Shown: in pieces, positions 32,360 through 39,599 of the stretch
How positions within the stretch are numbered: the stretch's first letter is position 1
How the letters are laid out: each line of letters starts with the position of its first letter
Source: Planctomycetota bacterium
GTDB lineage: Bacteria; Planctomycetota; Phycisphaerae; SM23-33
Direction: 5' to 3'
Length of the DNA stretch: 45,434 nt
Assembly: GCA_012729725.1 (NCBI GenBank)
Contig: JAAYCO010000153.1
Coordinates: 1 to 45,434 of the forward strand
Program-made: the position numbers and the translations under genes
Notes under the pieces: model-generated
Told to the model about the DNA's origin: nothing
What the model saw: only the letters and a program-made list of their open reading frames with translations
The model's database searches: none

Positions 32360-32905
32360 ATGATATGGGATTCCGGTCCTTGGAGGGACGAACTGCTCAA
32401 ATCCGCTACCAAGCTGGAGCAGATGGCTGTGCGGCGCAAGCCTTCTAGCAAACTTATTGTGGAATTAGAAAAGGCCGTGTTCTTCGCCGCATATATCGTC
32501 AGGAAGCTCATGGAGGCAAGACTTCTGTCGTCAGAATATCCCCCGATAACTGCGCGTGCATATCCAGCCAAAGGAAAACCAGCTACTCTGTGGAATTGGC
32601 ATCACATTGATGATCTCTATGATCTTGCAGGCCCTATGGACAAGACCATAACTCTTAGGGAGCTATGCAATCAACTGGTTCACTGCTACGTATTCATGCC
32701 TTTGACCAGTTCCAAGACAGGGCCGGTTAAAGCCGTCGTGTTTACATCGGATCACAATCGTAACAATGCCTTGTACGAGGTCTCGCTTGCTACGATTTCG
32801 AATGTTCTGAGGACCGTGGCAAGAGACTATCCTTCCCATTCTGAGTGGAAACTCAATAGTAAGACTCGCGACTATCAAGTGCGGAACTGGACACCTGCTC
32901 AGTGA
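32360..32905 (+). CDS. Hypothetical protein
   Basis: 181 residues. I choose the ATG at 32360 because AAGGAG lies ten bases upstream; the frame is open from 32141 but the extra part overlaps integrase relic sequence. Mostly helical, with charged helices near 10-60 (ELLKSATKLEQMAVRRK, ELEKAVFFAAYIVRKLMEAR) and a phrase TLRELCNQLVHCYVFMPL that recalls HEPN-like or similar all-alpha proteins. I do not recognise a family and claim no function. It is more AT-rich than the core genes and lies inside the accessory island, so it was probably acquired. Its end overlaps the ORF-3-like fragment on the other strand. Confidence 0.6.
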   Translation: MIWDSGPWRDELLKSATKLEQMAVRRKPSSKLIVELEKAVFFAAYIVRKLMEARLLSSEYPPITARAYPAKGKPATLWNWHHIDDLYDLAGPMDKTITLRELCNQLVHCYVFMPLTSSKTGPVKAVVFTSDHNRNNALYEVSLATISNVLRTVARDYPSHSEWKLNSKTRDYQVRNWTPAQ

Positions 32906-33071
32906 GGCAGTCTACGTTGCGACAGCTTTCCTGTCGCTGCATGAAGTGAACGCCGGAAGTGCATTCACGGCCGCGTCGATATCCGAGCGGCACAGCCAGC
33001 TTTCGCCAGATCGGCGGCTTGGACCCTTCAAGCGTAATGCGGATTTCGTAGATGCTGCGTTTCTTTGCCAT
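32853..33071 (-). pseudogene. pRiA4b ORF-3-like protein, N-terminal fragment
   Basis: The first about 27 residues (IYEIRITLEGSKPPIWRK plus LAVP) match the start of the plasmid pRiA4b ORF-3 family, normally around 180 residues or longer. After that the frame runs into unrelated sequence and stops at 72 residues. The ATG at 33071 overlaps the end of the RhuM-family gene. It is read as a truncated relic of an island gene. Confidence 0.65.
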
Positions 33072-34102
33072 TACTTCTCACCCTTCAACCTCTTGACCTC
33101 GCGGTCGAAGTCCGAAATGAACTCGCGATCCTGCCGCACGCGGAACTGCTCAAATTCGCCCTCGGCCTTGAGCTTGGCCTCGAGGGCACTAACCTTGCCC
33201 TTGTCTTCGAGGATCGGATAGTCCGACAGTTGCAGAAAACTGTCCAGGAACCCGGCCCAGTCTTTCATCTTCATCAGGATGCCGCGCCGCGCCCGGTTCT
33301 CAGCCAGGTCCAGGTAGGCCGAAACGATCCGGTCCAGTTCGCGGATGTGCGCCTGGTTGAGGTAGTTCTTCGCCACCGACACATCGCTCTTGAGCACCTT
33401 GCCGTCCGGGGCGTTCCTCCAGGTCGTCAGGCCCATGTGCGGCAGCTTGGCGTTGGCGCCGTCGTGGATCGTCTCAGCCGCCGTCTTGCCGGTGATCGCC
33501 CAATGAAGCTTGTTCTGCACCGTGGCGAAGAAGTCCCGCGTGATCGGGGCGTCCTTGTCGTAATCGACGGCCGTGGCGTAGATGTCGGTGATCTTCTGGT
33601 AGAACCGCCGCTCGGAGGCCCGGATTTCCCGGATGCGCTCCAGCAGTTCCTCGAAGTAGTCCTTGCCGAACAGCGCCTTGCCCTGCTTGAGCCGGTCATC
33701 ATCCAGCACGAAGCCCTTGATCATGAACTCCTTCAAGGTCTTCGTGGCCCAGATGCGAAACTGCGTGGCCTGGTAGCTGCTGACGCGATACCCAACGGCG
33801 ATGATGGCGTCGAGATTGTAATAGTCCAGGTTCCGCCGGACCTGCCTGCCGCCTTCCTGACGAACTGTTTCCATTTTGGAAAGAGTTGCCTCGGCCTGTA
33901 ACTCCTGCGTTTCATAGATGTTGGCGAGGTGCTTACTGACAGCCGGCACCTCCACGCCAAACAACTCGGCGATAGCTTTCTGCGTAAGCCAGATCGTCTC
34001 GTCGCGCAGCAGGCACTCGACGCGCACATCGCCACCCGGCGCAGAATACAGCACGATCTCGCCATTGGCCGGCGTGGGCAAATTGTCTTTAGGCTCCGTC
34101 AT
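33071..34102 (-). CDS. RhuM-family protein
   Basis: 343 residues. IVLYSAPGGDVRVECLLRDE and TIWLTQKAIAELFGVEVPAVSKHL begin the family domain, followed by NLDYYNLDAIIAVGYRVSS, QFRIWATKTLKEFMIKGF and the C-terminal part with LHWAITGKTAAETIHDGAN, all typical of the RhuM (virulence-associated) family found on genomic islands. The first 60 residues look like a helix-turn-helix DNA-binding unit. The molecular role of RhuM proteins is not established, and it is often next to restriction, TA or mobile genes, as here beside AbiE genes. No active site can be named. Full length and apparently intact. Confidence 0.85.
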   Translation of the reverse strand: MTEPKDNLPTPANGEIVLYSAPGGDVRVECLLRDETIWLTQKAIAELFGVEVPAVSKHLANIYETQELQAEATLSKMETVRQEGGRQVRRNLDYYNLDAIIAVGYRVSSYQATQFRIWATKTLKEFMIKGFVLDDDRLKQGKALFGKDYFEELLERIREIRASERRFYQKITDIYATAVDYDKDAPITRDFFATVQNKLHWAITGKTAAETIHDGANAKLPHMGLTTWRNAPDGKVLKSDVSVAKNYLNQAHIRELDRIVSAYLDLAENRARRGILMKMKDWAGFLDSFLQLSDYPILEDKGKVSALEAKLKAEGEFEQFRVRQDREFISDFDREVKRLKGEK

Positions 34103-34149
34103 TCGTGTCCTCTGCCTGCCGCTATGCAGCAGGGATAAATGGCATACCG

Positions 34150-34458
34150 TTACCGCTTCTTTGGCCGCCGCGACCGCTTGACACGCTGCTTCCGGTTGGC
34201 GTCGACCGGCAATGGGATCGTGAAGTCCAAGTCCTCGCTGAGCCGGTAGAACCCGGTGTGGACCTTGGCCAGGCAGGTGCCGCCCTTGAACACGAGCCGA
34301 CCGCCGCCGCGTTCGGACAGATAGGCCAGCAGGACGGTGCAGAAGTAGTCCTTCTCGATCAGGCGCGGGTTGAAGCCCGTCTTCGAGGCCGTGAAGTTGA
34401 CGGCTTCACGAAACAGCGGCACGTCTTCATGGAGCGCCAGGCCGGTTGATTCAGCCAT
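34150..34458 (-). pseudogene. AbiEii-like nucleotidyltransferase toxin, truncated
   Basis: Only 102 residues where the family has about 250-300. The nucleotidyltransferase motif VFKGGTCLAKVHTGFYRLSE, with the acidic DLDF after it, is present near 56-79. The frame then ends in a basic tail (RKQRVKRSRRPKKR), so the rest of the catalytic and C-terminal region is missing. Its start overlaps the antitoxin gene end by eight bases, the usual AbiE arrangement. Probably an inactive relic; 47 bases separate it from the RhuM-family gene. Confidence 0.8.
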
Positions 34459-35245
34459 TGAGGATCACCGCCCAACGTTTCAGGAGTGTTCCGCGCGGGG
34501 GCCTGCCCGGAACGAGCGGGATCCTTGCCGTCGATGGCGTCAGCTTTCGCTCCAGCCGTTTGAGGACAGATTCCTGAACGCCCATCTGCTCCAGCAGGGC
34601 GCCGATGCGACGGATGGCGCCCACGTTGCCGAAGCGGATGGTGGTCTCGGACAGGTCGGTCGGGCTGATGCGCCCGACCTCGATGTCGCGTCGAATCCAG
34701 TCGTAGGCGCGGGGCAGGCTGTCGAACCGGGCCCAGTCGTACACCGCATCGACCAACGTGCGGACGCGCGAGGAGTACACGAGCGCTTCACCTGAGGGCG
34801 TCTCGAACTGCTCGGTTTCGCCCAGTCGCTCCGGGCTGACCTTGATCAGCGTCAGCTCAGTGCGCCCGACGGAGCGGTCGCCGGAGATGGCATCATTATA
34901 TATGTAAGCGCGGGCGGGAATCTGTTCGTCGTACCCGTAGCGGTTGAAGGCGCTCGGGCCGGTGATCTGGTAGCTTGCCTGCTTGTCGGCCATGAGGGCA
35001 TTAATGGCGGTGGCCTCTTCGGGCGTCCAGACGCCTCCGAGGGGCAGCTTGGCCGGGAACAGATAGAGGCCGTTGCGCACCTTGGCGATCATGCCCGCGC
35101 GCGCCATCCGGCTGAGCAGTTCGCGCTCCTGCTTGCCCGTGATGCGCAGAGCAGCGGCCAGTTCGCCCGCCTTCACCGTGCGGAGATTTCGCATCTGGAC
35201 GTATGCCAGTGCGGCTGCTTCGAGCTTTCCAAGCTTGCGTGCCAT
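34451..35245 (-). CDS. AbiEi-like antitoxin / transcriptional regulator
   Basis: 264 residues, apparently complete. The N-terminal winged-helix domain (about 1-75: LGKLEAAALAYVQMRN, GELAAALRITGKQERELL, NGLYLFPAKLP) is followed by the AbiEi central and C-terminal region (ASYQITGPSAFNRYGYDEQ, VYSSRVRTLVDAVYDWARF, RFGNVGAIRRIGALLEQMGV). In AbiE systems this protein represses its own promoter and counters the AbiEii toxin by an indirect (type IV) mode. The toxin gene next to it is truncated, so this gene may now be an orphan regulator. Predicted leaderless transcript: see the promoter at 35252-35279. Confidence 0.85.
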   Translation of the reverse strand: MARKLGKLEAAALAYVQMRNLRTVKAGELAAALRITGKQERELLSRMARAGMIAKVRNGLYLFPAKLPLGGVWTPEEATAINALMADKQASYQITGPSAFNRYGYDEQIPARAYIYNDAISGDRSVGRTELTLIKVSPERLGETEQFETPSGEALVYSSRVRTLVDAVYDWARFDSLPRAYDWIRRDIEVGRISPTDLSETTIRFGNVGAIRRIGALLEQMGVQESVLKRLERKLTPSTARIPLVPGRPPRGTLLKRWAVILNG

Positions 35246-35251
35246 GCTGTT

Positions 35252-35279
35252 ATTCTATTTTCGACAAATTGCCTGTCAA
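35252..35279 (-). promoter_or_regulatory. Strong sigma70-like promoter, probably leaderless, for the AbiEi gene
   Basis: On the minus strand TTGACA (35274-35279) and TAGAAT (35252-35257) are 16 bases apart. The predicted start, seven bases past the -10 box, falls on the A of the ATG at 35245, so the message would have no leader. A short inverted pair TTGC/GCAA overlaps the -35 region. Confidence 0.55.
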
Positions 35280-35336
35280 GCAATAATGCCGAACTGGAAT
35301 AACTACACGCGCCGTCGCCGAAGACCGAGCCGCTAA

Positions 35337-35658
35337 GCGCCAGCCATCGCCTCCACGGGTCTGCTTCCGTGCAGGGATTCGCACAAGCATGTAGATTACC
35401 TGCAAAGATCAAGGCCCTGCAGGGGGTCGATCACATCGGGCTTTTCCTCGCGATCAGTTCCGCCAGGTCCCTGAAGGTCTTGAGATCTCCACACGTAACC
35501 GCCTTGAGCGACCCCTCGGGGGCCAGCCATCTACAGACACGGGAAAAGCTCCTCGGGGATACGCCCGCCTTATTGAGATGGGTACAGAACGTGTGGCGCC
35601 AGTTCGGTGTCGATAGTATTCTCGATGAAGGCAAACAGGGCTTCGGCCTGCCATTCAA
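35337..35658 (-). pseudogene. Tyrosine recombinase (integrase) relic with repeated tail B
   Basis: The minus-strand frame from 35658 contains RHTFCTHLNKAGVSPR, which fits the RHxFxTxLxxAG active-site helix of tyrosine recombinases (an Arg and His of the catalytic set). The preceding core with the other catalytic residues and the following Tyr are gone. Downstream, 35337-35388 resembles relic A (32220-32272), and its minus-strand reading (CANPCTEADP) looks like a recombinase tail. A decayed integrase that brought in this island is the simplest reading. Confidence 0.55.
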
Positions 35659-35843
35659 TGTCTATATACCGATATCATGCAGCAGTGTCGTTCAGGACAG
35701 TCAGCTAGCGAGGAGATTGGCAGAGAAACAAACGCGAGTGGCTCATTAGGGCTATTGGAGACGGTCCTGAAAAAACGGCCGCTAACGCGGCAATACGTCC
35801 GCAATAGATGGCTTACCCAGATAAACGTCCGCGTACGCAACCG
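35659..35843 (+). other. Intergenic region with no recognisable gene
   Basis: Between the integrase relic and the ATPase gene. The only open frame (minus strand, 61 codons) has no family features and no ribosome site, so I do not call it. Base composition is like the island. Confidence 0.4.
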
Positions 35844-37052
35844 TTAGAGAAGCTGTGAAAGAAACGTGCGGGCTGGAACGACTAGCGGCCCTCTCGGCCT
35901 GGCGAAACAATCGGCATCCACATAGTCAGCGTCTATGACGACCTGAAACGCAAAAGGCGCCTTTACCTGGTCCTGAAAACCTCGGAGGCCATCGCCGATG
36001 ATGGTTCGTCCATTCTTTACTTCAACCAAGAACCACGGATCGCCATCGCGGACGACTGCAAAGTCAACTTCGTGTTTCTCTTTGTCACGAAGATAGGCCA
36101 ACTGAAATTTGCCATACCCCAGGTCGTTCCATCCATCAACCGCCTTAAGAAGGTGGCAGCCAATGAATGTCTCTGCCCGTTGCCCCTCATCGTCAACGTC
36201 AGCCCAATCACGCAGGAACCACTTGGGTTCTTTCCTGAGGGAACGAGAGACATTCTTGAACCATGGTTTGATTAGAAAACCATGATGCAGGCAACTGAGC
36301 GTCTCAACCCATCGACGAATTGTGTCTACAGATACCCGAATATCCTTTGCGAGATTGCTATATATAAGCTGCTGGCCTGACCGTGCCGCCAACAGCTTAA
36401 CAAGCAAGCTGAGCTGATCGAGTTGCTGGATTTGCGTAAGATCTCGAACGTCCTCACGTAATAGCTGTTCGGTGCGCAATGTGTGCCAGCGTCGGCTAAA
36501 TCTCGCATCGCGTTTTAGGAAAGGCTCCGGGTATCCACCATGACGCCATAGTGCGTCAAAATCAGCGGCACCAGGCTCGCTCGGCATGCGGACAATACGT
36601 TCGGGGTCGGGCAAGTCCTTATAAATGGTTTCCGCAACAGAAAACGGGTGCATGTGGTAGAGAAAGTACCGCCCCATGAGACTGTCACCCACCCGGCGGT
36701 ATGTATCCAGCCGACTGGACCCCGTAACGATGATGCGGACTTGATCGGCATAGGTATCGAAGAGGCCCTTGAGGAACTGCTTCCATCGCGGGTATTTGTG
36801 CAGTTCATCAAACAGAGCGACCGGGACCTTTTCTGACAACTGGTTCAGGGCAAGTCGCTCAATAATGGCCGACGGGCCACGCAGAACCACCTCGCGGTCA
36901 TCGGTATTGTCCCAGTTGGTGTAGCTATCGGCATGATTTCGGCAAGTGGTTGTCTTGCCAACCTGACGTGGGCCACTGATTAAGGCCATCTGACGATGGT
37001 GTCTCAGATGCTCGGCGAGCACGGCATCGTAAATGCGAGCGATGGTCTTCAT
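35844..37052 (-). CDS. AAA ATPase with DUF4143-type C-terminal domain
   Basis: 402 residues. Walker A is SGPRQVGKTTTCR (about 26-38), Walker B VALFDELHKYPRW (about 78-90), and IIVTGSSRLDTYRR with an Arg sensor follows. Residues about 205-260 form a winged-helix-like segment and the C-terminal third carries the nuclease-like DUF4143 pattern HEVDFAVVRDGDPWFLVEVKNG. The family is common and widely scattered, with a suspected role in DNA-related or stress functions, but no activity is established. AT-rich relative to neighbours and inside the accessory island. Its start is flanked by nested inverted repeats (37055-37099), which suggests self-regulation. Confidence 0.85.
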   Translation of the reverse strand: MKTIARIYDAVLAEHLRHHRQMALISGPRQVGKTTTCRNHADSYTNWDNTDDREVVLRGPSAIIERLALNQLSEKVPVALFDELHKYPRWKQFLKGLFDTYADQVRIIVTGSSRLDTYRRVGDSLMGRYFLYHMHPFSVAETIYKDLPDPERIVRMPSEPGAADFDALWRHGGYPEPFLKRDARFSRRWHTLRTEQLLREDVRDLTQIQQLDQLSLLVKLLAARSGQQLIYSNLAKDIRVSVDTIRRWVETLSCLHHGFLIKPWFKNVSRSLRKEPKWFLRDWADVDDEGQRAETFIGCHLLKAVDGWNDLGYGKFQLAYLRDKEKHEVDFAVVRDGDPWFLVEVKNGRTIIGDGLRGFQDQVKAPFAFQVVIDADYVDADCFARPRGPLVVPARTFLSQLL

Positions 37053-37054
37053 TC

Positions 37055-37099
37055 TGACTATTTTCGCGTGTATCGTAAAATAGTCAAGACTGTTTTACG
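37055..37099 (-). promoter_or_regulatory. Nested inverted repeats (operator candidate) upstream of the ATPase gene
   Basis: Palindrome 1 is TGACTATTTT at 37055-37064 and AAAATAGTCA at 37077-37086, ten perfect bases per arm with a 12-base spacer. Palindrome 2 is CGTAAAA at 37074-37080 and TTTTACG at 37093-37099, again with a 12-base spacer. They share the middle arm and sit immediately before the ATG at 37052. Confidence 0.6.
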
Positions 37100-37207
37100 A
37101 CGCTGTTGTTTTTGGTCAGTTCCACCATGCCATTGCGGGGGTTGCAGGGGACGGCATCCTGCAGGTCACGGCTTGAGAATCCGGCCGGCGGTTCTACAAT
37201 CGGCGTG

Positions 37208-37771
37208 ATGGAAACGCTGCAGGACAAGATCAAACGAATCACGGCCGAGCAGGTGCGGATCGAAGCGTATGATCCCGCCTGGCCCACGCTTTTTGAGCAG
37301 GAGCGAGACCACCTGCTGGCCTGCATGCCCGAAGGCATGATCATTCGCATCGAGCACTTCGGCAGCACTGCAGTTGCGGGGCTGGCCGCCAAGCCCATTG
37401 TGGACGTGGTAATCGAAGTCAGCGATGCCGCCCAAGCCAAGACGATCGTGCCGCGGATACTGGAGCCACAAGGGTACGACTGCTTTTGGCGACCAACGCT
37501 GGGCGACGACACGCCGCCGTGGTACACATGGTGCATCAAGCGAAACCCGGCCGGGCGACGCACCCATCATCTCCATTTCGGGTCAGTTGGCTTCAAGGCC
37601 GACGAGCTCCTGTTCCGCGACATTCTTCGCCAACAGCCCGAATCAGCAGCAGCCTACGCGGCCCTCAAGCTTCGCCTGGCCGATGAACACACCAACGACC
37701 GCGTTGCCTACACAAACGCCAAGGGCGATTTCATCCGGAACATCCTGCGAAAGGCTCGTGGGAATGCCTGA
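37208..37771 (+). CDS. GrpB/UPF0157 family protein (nucleotidyltransferase-like fold)
   Basis: 187 residues from the ATG at 37208; an open frame to 37106 has no family features. RIEHFGSTAVAGLAAKPIVD carries the GS motif and the Asp of the polymerase-beta-like fold, then GYDCFWRP and THHLHFGS, then YAALKLRLADEH and AYTNAKGDFI at the C-terminus, all normal for the family. Members of this family lack a proven reaction; some are fused to kinases that make dephospho-CoA derivatives. No operon partner: the next gene is convergent. Confidence 0.88.
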   Translation: METLQDKIKRITAEQVRIEAYDPAWPTLFEQERDHLLACMPEGMIIRIEHFGSTAVAGLAAKPIVDVVIEVSDAAQAKTIVPRILEPQGYDCFWRPTLGDDTPPWYTWCIKRNPAGRRTHHLHFGSVGFKADELLFRDILRQQPESAAAYAALKLRLADEHTNDRVAYTNAKGDFIRNILRKARGNA

Positions 37772-37836
37772 TACGCCAGCCTCTTGGTCATGAACCATTT
37801 GTGGCAACTGGCAAACAAGCACCCCTCCAAGCGGCA

Positions 37837-38037
37837 CTACTGCCTGCTCTGCGTTTTTCGCATCCGGCGAATCATCCACCAGTGCCATATCAAACCAAAG
37901 ATCAGGCAACCGACAATGGTGGACACTATTATGCGAAGGGGCCGCACACCTTCTTGCCAGTCATCAAGTATCCTGATGAGGGCAAATAAAGCGCCGGCGC
38001 CAAGCGAAGCCATGACGGTTCGAGACCATAGCGGCAT
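37837..38037 (-). CDS. Small two-segment membrane protein
   Basis: 66 residues with a strong ribosome site (GGAGGTG eight bases before the ATG). Two hydrophobic segments (MASLGAGALFALIRIL near 9-24 and IIVSTIVGCLIFGLIWHWW near 36-54) end in a basic tail (RRMRKTQSRQ). No family recognised. It is convergent with the GrpB-family gene. Confidence 0.55.
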   Translation of the reverse strand: MPLWSRTVMASLGAGALFALIRILDDWQEGVRPLRIIVSTIVGCLIFGLIWHWWMIRRMRKTQSRQ

Positions 38038-38211
38038 AACCTAACACCTCCACAATATCTGCCTGGAAGCTTCATCGGGTTCATCCCCCTTTGGTCGCTT
38101 AGCAGACATGCATCTGTCGCAATTATTGATTACATATCGACCAAGTGCAAGACTAATGTTTACTCGCACAGCATAAACGCGCTTTCCCGGTGGAATGAAG
38201 AAAGACATCTA

Positions 38212-38685
38212 CTATGGAGGCGCATTCAAGCCTCTTTCGCTCTCTGCGGTCGCGAACATGCCTCTGTCCAGATGCAGCTCTATATGGGCTGTGCCGTCGT
38301 GCTTGTTGTAGCTGGCTGAGATTGTGCCCCGCGGCCGGCCCCAGGCATGATAGTCCAGCAGCATACGGTCTTCGTTCTCCTCGTTCGAAAACTGCCTGTA
38401 GTGGCTGAGCCAGTCGTTGAAGCTGGATTCATCGCACCTGCAGTCTATGCTGATGTTGATCACGCGCTGGTTGGCGTCCAGTTTGTAGCGGTATTCGGCA
38501 TTCGAAGGCGCCAGTCCATGCAGAAATGCCCCGGCACCATGCGGGATTGCCTCCAAGCTATGCACTTTTCCGGATGCCGTCCTGATGCCGGCACATTGCC
38601 GTATGCCGGTTGGGACCAGACACACCGCCAGTATCCAGAGGCCGACCTCCAGCCGAGCTGCAATCCTGTCTTTGTTAATCGCCAT
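38212..38685 (-). CDS. Hypothetical secreted or membrane-anchored protein
   Basis: 157 residues. A basic start then a hydrophobic segment (VGLWILAVCLVPTGI, about 14-28) suggests a signal anchor. The rest is soluble with ISIDCRCDESSFNDWLSHYR and DYHAWGRPRGTISASYN; two Cys sit close together (CRC) in the exported part. I do not recognise a family. It begins four bases after the upstream gene ends, so the two form an operon and perhaps act together. Confidence 0.65.
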   Translation of the reverse strand: MAINKDRIAARLEVGLWILAVCLVPTGIRQCAGIRTASGKVHSLEAIPHGAGAFLHGLAPSNAEYRYKLDANQRVINISIDCRCDESSFNDWLSHYRQFSNEENEDRMLLDYHAWGRPRGTISASYNKHDGTAHIELHLDRGMFATAESERGLNAPP

Positions 38686-38689
38686 AATG

Positions 38690-39205
38690 CTATCCGGGGT
38701 CCAGAAAGATGATGACCTGGCCGCTCTTGCGATTGTGGGCCAATTCGCAGGATATTGCCTGACCTTGCTGGGAAATCATGCCAATGGCTGTCAGATCGCC
38801 TGGCGAATACCAGTCTTCCCACTCGCGGATGTCGACACGCATTGAGGACAATACATTCTGCCATTGAACCGGGGCAGTGCTCACCGAGCGAAGACCCTGC
38901 GATGCAATGAACTGCTCAACAGCCTCACGCGTTGCCTTAGTCTTGTGCAGGACGCTTCGCCGGCCGGCGTTCTTTTTCAACACGTACAACGAGCCTTCAT
39001 CCTGTCCTTTTAGCAGACCCAGAATCTTCGCATATTCTGCCGGGATATCGGCGATGTCTGGCGTTGAGAATACCTCCGTGGCATTCTTCTGGTGCAGGCG
39101 CATGATGCCATTTGCGATGTCCACACCAGCCCACAATACTGCCGCAATCGCCAGTGGGATGAGAAGTCTCAACGTTCTACGTCGCGAACGGCCTGCGGAT
39201 AGCAT
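38690..39205 (-). CDS. Hypothetical membrane-anchored protein
   Basis: I choose the ATG at 39205 because AAGGA lies eight bases upstream; an ATG at 39235 would add ten residues but has no ribosome site. 171 residues with an Arg-rich start, one hydrophobic segment (LLIPLAIAAVLWAGVDIA), and a soluble domain. It resembles its downstream neighbour in plan (anchor plus an alpha/beta exported part, with WYSPGDLTAIG). Unknown function. Confidence 0.65.
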   Translation of the reverse strand: MLSAGRSRRRTLRLLIPLAIAAVLWAGVDIANGIMRLHQKNATEVFSTPDIADIPAEYAKILGLLKGQDEGSLYVLKKNAGRRSVLHKTKATREAVEQFIASQGLRSVSTAPVQWQNVLSSMRVDIREWEDWYSPGDLTAIGMISQQGQAISCELAHNRKSGQVIIFLDPG

Positions 39206-39233
39206 GCCTGATTCCTTGTTTTGAGCTTCCTTC

Positions 39234-39247
39234 ATATCTTAAGATAT
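39234..39247. promoter_or_regulatory. Perfect 14-bp palindrome upstream of the hypothetical operon
   Basis: ATATCTTAAGATAT reads the same on both strands. It lies 29 bases upstream of the chosen start at 39205, where an operator could act; it could also be an overlapping promoter element. Confidence 0.35.
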
Positions 39248-39599
39248 CAAGCTCAGGTTGAGTTGCATGCCAACGCGTCAGCAACGGTTCTCTTGTGCGG
39301 CATCCGAGAAACCACAATTGGCGCCATACCAGGTATGTCTAAATATCTATCACACAAATGACCCCAATGCAACATCTAAGCATGCCGCCCACCACACTTG
39401 AAACTTCCTCACCCCAACGGCCCCGACGCTTCCACAGTGTGAGTGTCCGGAAGCGGAGGTAAGCCTATTACCGGGTTCAGAATAGGCTTTTCCCTCGTTG
39501 AACGGCCCCGCGGCGCGGGCCTAGCATTTGAGCGATCGATTGCTTCCGGCGCAACACGGCCCGTCCGGCCAACCATCTGTCACCAGGAAAGGATGACGC
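39248..39599. other. Divergent intergenic region with a hairpin
   Basis: No gene seen. An inverted repeat AAGCCTATT (39461-39469) and AATAGGCTT (39481-39489) encloses 11 bases and is followed by T bases on the plus strand, like a terminator or an attenuator in the leader of the peroxidase gene. The rest shows no clear motif. Confidence 0.4.
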
